60,610 bases of DNA. It comes from Gemmatimonadales bacterium. Its GTDB lineage: Bacteria; Gemmatimonadota; Gemmatimonadetes; Gemmatimonadales; GWC2-71-9. The notes below the pieces were generated by a model. It did not search any database. It saw nothing but the letters and a program-made list of their open reading frames with translations, and was not told where the DNA came from. Shown piece after piece: positions 1-7,366 of the stretch; position 1 is the first letter of the stretch, and every line of letters begins with the position of its first letter. The DNA lies in assembly GCA_036500345.1 (NCBI GenBank), contig DASYCE010000030.1:1-60610 (forward strand), in the 5' to 3' direction. A program made the position numbers and the translations under genes.

Positions 1-174
1 ATTCCAGCAGCGGCATGGACATAGTATCAGCTCGGCGCGCTCGGGAGGGCAAGGGTGGTACATCCCCTGAAATTCCCGTGTTCACGGTCGCGCAGCTGAT
101 CCAATCGATGCAGGGTGGGGACGTTCTTATTCGTGCTCCGCGTAATACGGTACCGGTGCTGGGCGCCCCTTCCG

Positions 175-194
175 CGCCGAGACGATACTATGGC
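175..194 (+). promoter_or_regulatory. Conserved start-region sequence of Uma2 gene 1
   Basis: The 20 bases CGCCGAGACGATACTATGGC span the start codon and are identical to the start region of the second Uma2 gene (14130-14149, minus strand). The element includes TACTAT, which resembles a -10 hexamer, overlapping the ATG. It could be a conserved promoter or translation signal, or simply recent common descent. Confidence 0.35.
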
Positions 195-771
195 CATGCC
201 GCACCCCCGACACTTCACCGCTGCCGATCTCGCCACCATGCCCGAAGACGGCAAGCGGTACGAGGTCATCGACGGCGACCTTTTCGTGAGTCCGTGCCCG
301 GGTGGTCGTCACCAGCCGATCGTCATCCGGCTGATCGATGCGCTGGCGCAGTATCTGAAGCCAGGTCGGCGCATGGACGAGCTCCTCGCCGGCCCCGCCG
401 ACATCACCTTCGCGGAAGATTCGCTCGTCGAACCCGACGTCCTCGTCGCCGACACCGCCGCGTTCCTCCGTACCGGCGACTGGCGCGACGTCACCACGAT
501 GCATCTCGTGGTCGAGATCATCTCGCCGTCGACCGCGCGCACCGATCGTACCCGCAAACTCTCGCTCTATCAGCGCTACGGTGTCCCAACCTACTGGATA
601 GTCGACCCAATCGCTCGGCAGATCGAATCGTGGACGCCGCTGGCAACCTCTGCGGTGGTCCATCGCGACACGATCGAGTGGCGGCATCCGGCGCTCGCCG
701 ATTCGCTCACCATCGATCTCGGCAAGCTCTTTACCTTTGACGCGCCAGAATCGCCCCAGGGAGAGAGGTAG
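190..771 (+). CDS. Uma2 family putative PD-(D/E)XK endonuclease
   Basis: 193-residue Uma2-type protein. These are restriction-like nuclease folds of unknown cellular role, often found in many copies per genome. The start region has the family signature (FTAADL...DGKRYEVIDG), followed by an EPDV aspartate, a VVEI glutamate and a RKLSLYQRYGVPTYWIVD segment carrying the lysine, which together give a PD-(D/E)XK-like active site. The frame is open upstream to 115, but the ATG at 190 matches the start context of the second Uma2 gene in this window (14134), so 190 is preferred. It stands alone upstream of a permease. Family assignment is firm; biological role unknown. Confidence 0.9.
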   Translation: MAMPHPRHFTAADLATMPEDGKRYEVIDGDLFVSPCPGGRHQPIVIRLIDALAQYLKPGRRMDELLAGPADITFAEDSLVEPDVLVADTAAFLRTGDWRDVTTMHLVVEIISPSTARTDRTRKLSLYQRYGVPTYWIVDPIARQIESWTPLATSAVVHRDTIEWRHPALADSLTIDLGKLFTFDAPESPQGER

Positions 772-959
772 CGGAACACAGCAGGCCGACTCAGGCCTGC
801 GTCCGAATCCGGGCCGATTAGTCCCACGACCGGACACCGGTGCCCAGCCGATTCCCACCACCATCACGCGCAAGTCGTTGCTGCATATCGCTATGGCGCC
901 ATGGCAATTCCGGCGTGGCGCTTGCCATACCAGCAACTGCCATCAACCGGGACTGCGCC

Positions 960-3410
960 ATGGATACCTTCGCCCAGGACGTTCGTTTTGCCCTGCGCCA
1001 ATTGCTGCGCAGTCCCCTCTTTGCACTGACCGTGTTGGCGACCCTTGCCATCGCCATCGGCAGCGTGACCGCCGTCTTCGGAATCGTCAACGGTGTCTTG
1101 CTCAATCCATTGGGCTTTTCGCGGCCCGATCGGCTCGTCTACCTGGAGGGGCTGGACCCGCAAGGCCATCCGATGGATATGTCGCCGCAAGACCTGCTGG
1201 ACGTCCAGTCGCAGAGCCACAGCTTCACCGCCATCGCGGCCGTGCGCGAGAGCAACAGCCTGACGCTGTCACGCGCCAATGCGCCGGCGGAACGGATCAG
1301 CGCCGCACGCGTCGGTGGCTCCTTCTTCAGTATTCTCGGCGTGCGTGCGCAGCAGGGCCGCTTCTTTCAGAACGGAGCAGACCTGAAAGGCGCGCCGCGG
1401 GTCGTCGTGCTGTCCGACCCGGCATGGCATCGGGATTTCGGCGGCGACATTCACGTCATCGGCAAGTCCATCGACCTCGACGGGCATCCGTATCAGGTTG
1501 TCGGGATCGCCCCGCCGGGATTCACCTTTCCTGGCACCCCGGACGCCTGGTATCCCGCGGCTTGGGACGACTGGGAGGTCGGTGACAACGCGCGCGGGCT
1601 CCATGAGATCCATGCGATCGCGCGCCTTGCCGACGGCGTCCCGGTCGCGGCGGCACAGCGCGATCTCGGGATCATCGCCCACCGGATCGCGGCGGAGTGG
1701 CCACGGTACGACGCGCGGATTGGCGCGACCGCGACACCGTTGCGAGACGAGATCATCGGTGACGTGGAACGGCCGCTCTGGATCCTGATGGGCGCGGTTG
1801 CGCTCGTACTGCTCATCGCGTGCGCCAACATCAGCAATCTGCTGCTGGTCCGCGCAGCCCGCCGCGAATCGGAGATCGCCGTGCGCACCGCCCTGGGAGC
1901 CGGGCGCCGGCGGTTGGCACTGCAGTTCATCACCGAAGCATTGGTGCTGGCCATAGGCGGCGCCGCGCTCGGCTTGCTGGTGGCGAGCTGGGCCCTCGCG
2001 CTGGTCGTGCGCTTCGGGCCGGCCGATCTGCCACGATTGAGCGAGATTGCGATCGACGGCCGCGTGTTCATCTTCTCGAGCATCATCGCCGTCCTGGTCG
2101 GACTCGCGTTCGGAGTGCTGCCGGCGCTCCGTGCGTCGCGGGCTGAAGTCGCGAGCATGATGCGCGCCGGCGCCGGGGGCGTCATTCGCGGCGCGCGCGC
2201 GACGCGCTCCGCCATGGTCATCTCCGAGTTCGCGCTCTGCACGGTGCTGCTCGTCGCTGCCGGACTGCTGATCCGCAGCTTCAACCGGCTGATGGCTGTC
2301 GATCCGGGCTTCCGCGCGGACCATGTCGTGGTGTTCGACGCCGCGCTGGACGGCCCGAAGTATCAGTACGATCCGGCGACCAACGCGTTTGTCGACGCGA
2401 TCATTGCACGGCTCGCCGCACTCCCTGGCACCGTCGGGGCGGCCGCGGCGGCCAATCGACCGTTCGACACCGACCCCGGCTTCTCGGCGTCCACCTCGTT
2501 CCTCATCGATGGCCAACCAAAGCCGCCAGAAGGACAACGGCCGGAGTCGCGGCTGCTTCCGGTATCACCGGGCTACTTCTCGACGATGGGAATGACGTCA
2601 GTCCGCGGCCGCGTGTTCACCGACCCGGACAATCGCGTCAGCGCCCCACCGGTTGTGGTCGTCAATCAGGCGTTGGTCGACCGCTACTTTCCCGGGACCG
2701 ATCCCATCGGCAAGCACATCACATTCGGCATCTCGCACACGGTGTCCGCCGCGCCTGGCGAGACCGTCCGGGCGCGAGGCGAGATCATCGGCGTTGTGCG
2801 GACGGTGCAGCACAGCTCGCTCAGCGCACCCGCGGAACCGGCAACGTACTTTCCCTATGACGTGCTGCCGGCCGGCCCCGCCTTTGTGATCCGGACGAAC
2901 GCCGATCCCGCGACGGTGGAACGCGAAGCCCGCGCGCAGGTGGCGGCCGTCGATCCGGACGTGGCGGTGTATGGGTTGCAGACGCTGGACAACGCCGTCT
3001 CGGCATCGGTCGCCCGCCCGCGCTTCTATGCCCTGGTGTGCACGCTCTTCGCGGCGGCTGCGCTGCTGCTCGCGGTCGTCGGGCTCTACGGCGTGATGGC
3101 GTACTCCGTGGCGCAGCGCCGCCGCGAGTTCGGCATTCGAATGGCCCTCGGCGCGACGTCATGGAATGTCATCAGCCTGGTGGTCTGGACCGGCGCACGA
3201 CTCATCGCCACCGGCCTCGTCCTCGGCCTTGTGGGTCCGGTGCTCGCCACTCGCCTGCTCGTCGGGTTGCTCTTCGGCGCACAGCCACTCGATCCGGCGA
3301 CCTTCGGATCAGTGGCGATCATCCTGGGCGGCGCAGCCACCTTGGCCTGCTGGCTTCCGGCGCGTCGCGCCGCTCGTGCCGACCCCATCGCCGCGCTGCG
3401 GGCGGAGTAA
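960..3410 (+). CDS. ADOP-type FtsX/MacB-like permease
   Basis: 816-residue duplicated orphan permease of the MacB/FtsX superfamily. One TM helix near residues 20-42 is followed by a periplasmic MacB core-like domain and a three-helix FtsX domain starting near 273 (ACANISNLLLVRAARRESE, then the ALGAGRRRL coupling segment). The arrangement repeats in the second half, ending in the usual PARRAARADPIAALRAE tail. Relatives act in MacB-type efflux or lipoprotein transport, but no ATPase gene lies nearby, so partner and substrate are unknown. The frame is open from 840, but the family start is MDTFAQDVRFALRQL at 960. It lacks the N-terminal prefix domain present in the PadR-linked copies. Confidence 0.92.
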   Translation: MDTFAQDVRFALRQLLRSPLFALTVLATLAIAIGSVTAVFGIVNGVLLNPLGFSRPDRLVYLEGLDPQGHPMDMSPQDLLDVQSQSHSFTAIAAVRESNSLTLSRANAPAERISAARVGGSFFSILGVRAQQGRFFQNGADLKGAPRVVVLSDPAWHRDFGGDIHVIGKSIDLDGHPYQVVGIAPPGFTFPGTPDAWYPAAWDDWEVGDNARGLHEIHAIARLADGVPVAAAQRDLGIIAHRIAAEWPRYDARIGATATPLRDEIIGDVERPLWILMGAVALVLLIACANISNLLLVRAARRESEIAVRTALGAGRRRLALQFITEALVLAIGGAALGLLVASWALALVVRFGPADLPRLSEIAIDGRVFIFSSIIAVLVGLAFGVLPALRASRAEVASMMRAGAGGVIRGARATRSAMVISEFALCTVLLVAAGLLIRSFNRLMAVDPGFRADHVVVFDAALDGPKYQYDPATNAFVDAIIARLAALPGTVGAAAAANRPFDTDPGFSASTSFLIDGQPKPPEGQRPESRLLPVSPGYFSTMGMTSVRGRVFTDPDNRVSAPPVVVVNQALVDRYFPGTDPIGKHITFGISHTVSAAPGETVRARGEIIGVVRTVQHSSLSAPAEPATYFPYDVLPAGPAFVIRTNADPATVEREARAQVAAVDPDVAVYGLQTLDNAVSASVARPRFYALVCTLFAAAALLLAVVGLYGVMAYSVAQRRREFGIRMALGATSWNVISLVVWTGARLIATGLVLGLVGPVLATRLLVGLLFGAQPLDPATFGSVAIILGGAATLACWLPARRAARADPIAALRAE

Positions 3411-3529
3411 TCGGGCGCGGCGCGAGCCATTTTGTGCCATCCGGCGCCGAGGGTACGTTCTATTGTATTGGCTGCCTCAAGCGACGGAGCGGCCAATGCC
3501 AGTGACAGCGAGACTTTCGAAGGGCTTGT

Positions 3530-3742
3530 ATGACCAGTTTGCCCGAGCTGAATGACCTCAACTTCGCCCGCTTCGACGCGAAGCTTGAGCAGCGCCTCGC
3601 AGAAGTCCGGGCCGAGCTGCGCAACGACCTCGGCGCCCTCGAGACCCGGCTCGAACGCCGCCTCGGCGAACAGTCCCGCTGGCTCGTCGGTATCTGGATT
3701 ACCGTCATCCTCGCCGCCTCAGCCCTCTGGTTTCGCCGATAG
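3530..3742 (+). CDS. Small coiled-coil membrane-anchored protein
   Basis: 70-residue protein. Residues 5-48 are a charged heptad-rich helix (RFDAKLEQRLAEVRAELRND), likely a coiled coil. A C-terminal hydrophobic segment (WLVGIWITVILAASALWF, about 50-67) would anchor it in the membrane with a short basic tail. An AAGGG Shine-Dalgarno lies five bases before the ATG. It resembles small uncharacterised proteins that scaffold or oligomerise at the inner membrane. No function is assigned. Confidence 0.75.
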   Translation: MTSLPELNDLNFARFDAKLEQRLAEVRAELRNDLGALETRLERRLGEQSRWLVGIWITVILAASALWFRR

Positions 3743-3794
3743 GACCTCGCGGGCACTTTCAATCCAACCGCCTCAGTTGAATTCCGCTTCGCTG

Positions 3795-4484
3795 TCGTCT
3801 ATTCCCGCTGCGCGACCTTCTCATGCCCTTTCACGCCCTTCTCATCCCTCGGCGACACCTTCTCATCTCGCATCGCGACCGCCTCATCCCGATGCGCTGT
3901 CATCTGCGCGCCGCAACGACGATTGCATGTCGATCAACGTCCTTTGCAAGTCGCTCAACGCTCCTCTCATTTCGCTTCGCGTCCTCTTCACGCCCGTGAA
4001 AGCCCTTCTCATCCCCGTTCAACCCTTCTTCATCGGGCCGCAAGCCGATTGAATCGCGATTCGCGCTCGCCTCGTCCTCATGCGCATCGATTGCATGCCT
4101 CTTCACGCTCATCGAATCCCGATTCGCGTTGACTTCATTCCTCGTCACGCTCATTGCACGGGCCTTCGCCCCGACTGCATCCCGCTTCACGCTCTCTTCA
4201 CATCCATTCGCCCCGACTGCATCCGGCCTCACGCTCATCGAATCCCGATTCGCATTGACTTCACGGCGATGCGCCTCGACTTCGTCCGCATTCGCCTGCG
4301 ATGCATGGCGCTTCACGCTCATTGCATCCCGCTGCGACCCTTCTTCATCTCCATTCGCCCTCACCTCATCCCTCGCAAAGCCGTCTTCATCTCCGTTCGC
4401 CCTCATCGCATCCCTCTTCGCCCTCTCTTCACGCCGCTCAAAGCTCACCTCAGATCGATTCGCGCTCTCTTCGATCGCAATCGT
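3795..4484. repeat. Array of about 32 degenerate 21-bp tandem repeats
   Basis: Units of 21 bp run in near-constant phase. The unit GCTCATCGAATCCCGATTCG(C) occurs at 4107 and again at 4233, exactly six units apart, and the last clear unit starts at 4464. Copies are diverged but keep a TTCATC/TTCGC skeleton. The region is less GC-rich than its flanks. Because 21 is a multiple of three, several frames on both strands stay open. A few 1-bp indels near 3830-3900 break the phase at the left end. It is not CRISPR: units abut and there are no spacers. Confidence 0.9.
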
Positions 4485-4565
4485 GTCATTACGTCGCTCA
4501 GCTCGATCCCAATACAGTCCAATGCCCACTTCCAAAACCACTCGCCGTAATCGCTGACAAGCCAT
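3900..4565 (-). CDS. Possible heptad-repeat charged protein encoded by the 21-bp array
   Basis: Reading the repeats on the minus strand gives 221 residues in sevens, such as ANRDSMS-VKRHAID-AHEDEAS-ANRDSIG. Each unit has one small or hydrophobic position (V/A/L) among charged residues, as expected for a long helical rod. The ATG at 4565 is the last start before the repeats; the frame is also open further upstream. No convincing Shine-Dalgarno is present. Plus-strand frames are open too, so this may only reflect a 21-bp minisatellite. The stop at 3900 falls where the repeat phase slips, suggesting decay of a once longer frame. No function is assigned. Confidence 0.35.
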   Translation of the reverse strand: MACQRLRRVVLEVGIGLYWDRAERRNDTIAIEESANRSEVSFERREERAKRDAMRANGDEDGFARDEVRANGDEEGSQRDAMSVKRHASQANADEVEAHRREVNANRDSMSVRPDAVGANGCEESVKRDAVGAKARAMSVTRNEVNANRDSMSVKRHAIDAHEDEASANRDSIGLRPDEEGLNGDEKGFHGREEDAKRNERSVERLAKDVDRHAIVVAARR

Positions 4566-4847
4566 CACCCGCGCCCAACCCAAACTCCAATCCCTCCCCA
4601 AACCGCTGTACGTACCATTCCGCAACTTGACACTTTGTCCGGATTTAATACAACCACTGTCCGCGGGCCCATCTCCAATATCCGTAACTCTTTGCCAGTC
4701 ATAGTGATAACGATTTGGCACACCGGATGCGTTCCAACGTGATCCGAGCGCCACGGCCAGTCTGGGTGGCACGCTCTTCCCAAACATCCTGATCCACCAT
4801 CGGTCCCGGTACCCAGACGCGCCGGTCACCACACCATGGAGTGCTTT
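4485..4847. other. Non-coding, lower-GC spacer
   Basis: About 360 bases between the repeat array and the next gene. It is AT-richer than its surroundings, including ATTTAATACAA near 4644, and holds no convincing gene, tRNA or terminator. It probably contains the promoter for the gene at 4848, but I could not place -35 and -10 boxes with confidence. Confidence 0.5.
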
Positions 4848-5618
4848 ATGAACGCAGTAACTCGCAGGCAGCTGTCGATGGCCCGTCGCGCATTGGACTA
4901 CGCCAATGCCAACCCCATCGACAACGACGGCTTCAAGATCGCCCTGCAGCGACTTGACTCTGCCGTCACCCAGGCCACATCGCTCGGACTGCAGGAAACC
5001 GGTGGAAAGACCGGCCAGGACTCCGCCGTCGTCCAGCGGAGAGCGGCGCGCCGGAAGATCCGCGACGAGCTCCTCGTCCGCCTTGCGGCGATCGGCCAGC
5101 AGGCAGCCGAGAGCAACCCGCAACTCGTCGGCGTCTTCAAGCTCCCAAGCGTCGTGGCGCCGACCAAGCGCTTCCTCCTCGACGCCCGCAACCTCCTGGC
5201 GCAGGGGACCGCCCACGCCGACATCCTCGTCCCGCTGGGCCTCGGTCAGTCGTTCATCACCGACCTTGGCACAGCGCTCGATCAGTTCGAGGCGAGCGGC
5301 ACCGCGATCGACACCGGGAAGGGACAGCACGTCGGCGCACGGAAGACCTACGGCAGGACGATCGCGCAGTGCCATCGCGCGATCACCGTGCTCGACACCT
5401 TTTACCAGGCGAACGACAGCGCTGATTCACCCTCCGCACTCGCCGGCTGGGTCAACGCCCGCACCATCGAGGGTCCGTTCGTCCGGAGCCATACCGCTTC
5501 CGTGTCGCCGGCACCGTCACCAGCTCCGACCCCGGTCGTTCCATCGCCGGAGCCGATTCCTGCTCCATCACCTGAACCTGCCGCGATACCGGTGAATCCG
5601 ACCGGAAAGGCAGCGTAG
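4848..5618 (+). CDS. Hypothetical helical protein with Pro/Ala-rich tail
   Basis: 256 residues, not recognised. The body is mainly helical and polar, and the last 40 residues are proline-rich (PAPSPAPTPVVPSPEPIPAP), resembling a flexible linker or cell-wall-spanning tail. There is no signal peptide or TM segment. The start at 4848 is chosen because GGAG lies six bases upstream; an in-frame ATG at 4836 has no such site. The muramidase gene follows 92 bases downstream on the same strand, which suggests a two-gene unit linked to peptidoglycan, but this is inference. Confidence 0.75.
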   Translation: MNAVTRRQLSMARRALDYANANPIDNDGFKIALQRLDSAVTQATSLGLQETGGKTGQDSAVVQRRAARRKIRDELLVRLAAIGQQAAESNPQLVGVFKLPSVVAPTKRFLLDARNLLAQGTAHADILVPLGLGQSFITDLGTALDQFEASGTAIDTGKGQHVGARKTYGRTIAQCHRAITVLDTFYQANDSADSPSALAGWVNARTIEGPFVRSHTASVSPAPSPAPTPVVPSPEPIPAPSPEPAAIPVNPTGKAA

Positions 5619-5710
5619 TGCCCGCTCGACGACGCGAGGGTGAAACGATCCATCCTCGCGTCGCCGCGGTCACTTTCACCGAACGCTCCACCACCCCCAG
5701 GGAGACGTCC

Positions 5711-6481
5711 ATGCGATTCCAGGGATCAGGCCGTCCACTCACCCGCGACGGCTTCTACACCGCACTCGGCTCGTTGCGCATCGGGCCCGCCGAACTCTGG
5801 GCGGTGCTGACCGCCGAAAGCGGCGGATTCGGATTCACCGCCGACCGCCGGCCGCAACTGCACTTCGATGCAACGCTCTTTCACACGCTCACCGACGGCC
5901 AGTGGTCCGCGTCCTCACACGATCTTTGCGAAGGAACTGATGTCACCAACCACGGCAGTGCAGGGGACTACCGCGCGTTCGATGCGGCGCTCGATCTCGA
6001 CGAGGAGGCCGCCATCGCCAGCGCATCGTGGGGGATCGGCGGCATCGCCGGATTCCACGCCACATCGATCGGATTCAAGAGCCCGTTCACCATGGTCGCG
6101 GAGATGATCTCCGCCGAAGATGCCCAGGTTCGCGCACTCACTCGCCGCATCGCGGTCGCCTGTGCCGACGACTTCCTCCGCGACCACGACTGGACAGCGT
6201 TCGCGCGCCGGTTCAAGCGACGCGCAGCACGGCACGACGAGTTCGCTGATCGCCTCGAATCGGCGTATCGACGCGCCACGCGCGTCCTCCCTGATCTCAC
6301 CATTCGCGCCGCGCAGGCCGCCCTCCTCTACGCCGGCTTCGACCCCGGCCCCATCGACGGGATCATAGGACCACGGACCCTTACCGCCCTCAGCGAATAC
6401 TCCCGAGTCCCGCGCCCGCTCCGCGGATTGTTCGTCGGTGCCGGGACGCTGCTCCGCCAGACCGCGGTCACGAAATCGTGA
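5711..6481 (+). CDS. N-acetylmuramidase-like protein with C-terminal peptidoglycan-binding domain
   Basis: 256 residues. Residues about 20-205 resemble the N-acetylmuramidase (DUF3380) fold: ELWAVLTAESGGFGF with a likely catalytic glutamate, then LHFDATLFHTLTDGQW. A short PG_binding_1 repeat follows (IRAAQAALLYAGFDPGPIDGIIGPRT). Such enzymes cleave the glycan backbone and are common in phage lysis cassettes and secretion-system effectors. No signal peptide is visible, so export would need a holin or dedicated secretion. An AGGGAG site precedes the ATG at 5711; a GTG at 5618 would give a longer, less likely start. It converges on the lipoprotein gene with a short overlap. Confidence 0.85.
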   Translation: MRFQGSGRPLTRDGFYTALGSLRIGPAELWAVLTAESGGFGFTADRRPQLHFDATLFHTLTDGQWSASSHDLCEGTDVTNHGSAGDYRAFDAALDLDEEAAIASASWGIGGIAGFHATSIGFKSPFTMVAEMISAEDAQVRALTRRIAVACADDFLRDHDWTAFARRFKRRAARHDEFADRLESAYRRATRVLPDLTIRAAQAALLYAGFDPGPIDGIIGPRTLTALSEYSRVPRPLRGLFVGAGTLLRQTAVTKS

Positions 6482-6827
6482 ATGTCTTGACCGGCGACGA
6501 AATCGTCACCTCGCCGTCCTCGTTGAAACACGAGAGGATCCAGGTGACGGTGTACTGACCCTTGGCAAAGCCGGTGATGTCGAACGATGCCGTGCTGGCG
6601 CTGTAGCTCTGCGAGACGAAGTTGTGATCGGTACCGTTCATGCTGAGTTCCATGATCGGCTGGCCCGCGCCAAACGAGCCGGTGATGTTGACCGCATTGC
6701 CCACCTGTGTCGCGGTGGCGACCGAGCCGGTACATCCGCCGGCAACCTTGTCCTCCCCATCACCGCAATTGCTGATCAGGAACGTGAGCGTGGCAAGCAG
6801 CGGCAAGGCGACAAATCTGGAACGCAT
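6468..6827 (-). CDS. Small exported lipoprotein
   Basis: 119 residues with a signal peptide (MRSRFVALPLLATLTFLIS) and the lipobox LISNC, so likely lipidated and membrane-anchored. The mature part is short and beta-rich (VNITGSFGAGQPIMELSMNG; GQYTVTWILSCFNEDGEV), suggesting a single immunoglobulin-like sandwich, with further cysteines in the GCTG and LSCF segments. GGAG lies six bases before the ATG at 6827; an ATG at 6839 is less likely. The 3' end overlaps the muramidase gene by 14 bases, tail to tail. Function unknown. Confidence 0.8.
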   Translation of the reverse strand: MRSRFVALPLLATLTFLISNCGDGEDKVAGGCTGSVATATQVGNAVNITGSFGAGQPIMELSMNGTDHNFVSQSYSASTASFDITGFAKGQYTVTWILSCFNEDGEVTISSPVKTFTIS

Positions 6828-6944
6828 CGAAAGCTCCATCCGGTATGGGTATCTGGGGCAGCTGCGGCGAAACCAGCGCTTCTATTCTACCGTCATTTCA
6901 GGCGGACGTAGCGGGCTGCTCCCAACCCGCCCGCGATCGGCACT

Positions 6945-6963
6945 CCCATCGACAATCGATGGG
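6945..6963. promoter_or_regulatory. Palindromic operator 1 upstream of PadR gene
   Basis: CCCATCGACAATCGATGGG is a perfect inverted repeat with 8-bp arms and a 3-base centre. It lies just upstream of the TTGACG -35 candidate. A second 19-bp copy occurs 50 bases downstream. PadR regulators bind such palindromes as dimers and often autoregulate; that they bind here is inferred. Confidence 0.65.
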
Positions 6964-6965
6964 GC

Positions 6966-6994
6966 TTGACGCCCCAGTCGCGCTGGTCCATCTT
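6966..6994 (+). promoter_or_regulatory. Candidate promoter of the PadR-permease operon
   Basis: TTGACG at 6966-6971 is a good -35 box. With a 17-base spacer the -10 position is CATCTT at 6989-6994, which is weak. The interval is framed on both sides by the two CCCATCG palindromes, as expected for a repressible promoter. Confidence 0.45.
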
Positions 6995-7013
6995 CCCATC
7001 GTCTCTCGATGGG
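6995..7013. promoter_or_regulatory. Palindromic operator 2 at the PadR start region
   Basis: CCCATCGTCTCTCGATGGG has 7-bp perfect arms around a 5-base centre and is the second copy of operator 1 (CCCATCG-N5-CGATGGG). It covers the expected transcription start just before the PadR start codon. Confidence 0.65.
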
Positions 7014-7020
7014 AATGACC

Positions 7021-7359
7021 ATGGATCCCGTTCACGCCGCCCCAGATCTTCTCCCCGGCACCCTCGACCTCCTTATCCTGCGGACCCTCATCGCCGGATC
7101 CAATCACGGCTATGGCATCGCGGAGCGGGTCCGCCTCCTGTCGGATGACGTCCTGCACGTCGGCGAGAGTTCGCTCTATCCGGCGCTGCAGCGGCTCCTC
7201 CTCAACGGTTGGGTCAAGGCCGAGTGGGGAACGTCGGAGAACAACCGGCGGGCCCGCTACTACACGGTGACCGCCGCGGGACGGAAGCAGCTCCACGCCG
7301 AACGCGCGGAATTCGACCGAATCGTGCGCGCCATCCAGCTCGTGCTGACCACCGCGTGA
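7021..7359 (+). CDS. PadR family transcriptional regulator
   Basis: 112-residue PadR winged-helix repressor. The characteristic core is present: LLPGTLDLLILRTLIAGSNH, GYGIAERVR, SSLYPALQRLLLNGWVKAEWG, RRARYYTVTAAG. GGGA lies seven bases before the ATG at 7021; ATGs at 7009 and 7015 are also in frame but lie in or against operator 2. Only seven bases separate it from the downstream ADOP permease, so the two are co-transcribed, as is usual for PadR-ADOP pairs. It probably represses its own operon through the flanking palindromes. The inducer is unknown. Confidence 0.92.
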   Translation: MDPVHAAPDLLPGTLDLLILRTLIAGSNHGYGIAERVRLLSDDVLHVGESSLYPALQRLLLNGWVKAEWGTSENNRRARYYTVTAAGRKQLHAERAEFDRIVRAIQLVLTTA

Positions 7360-7366
7360 CCTCCGC

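Noticed and set aside
3795-4484. CRISPR array
   Set aside because: The 21-bp units abut with no spacers and no cas genes are nearby; it is a degenerate tandem repeat.
4632-4655. Promoter TTGACA near 4632
   Set aside because: The -35-like box is followed by TAATAC at only about 13 bases, too short for a standard promoter.
4848-6481. Prophage
   Set aside because: Only a muramidase-like enzyme resembles phage genes; there is no integrase, terminase, capsid or tail gene and no att-like repeat.
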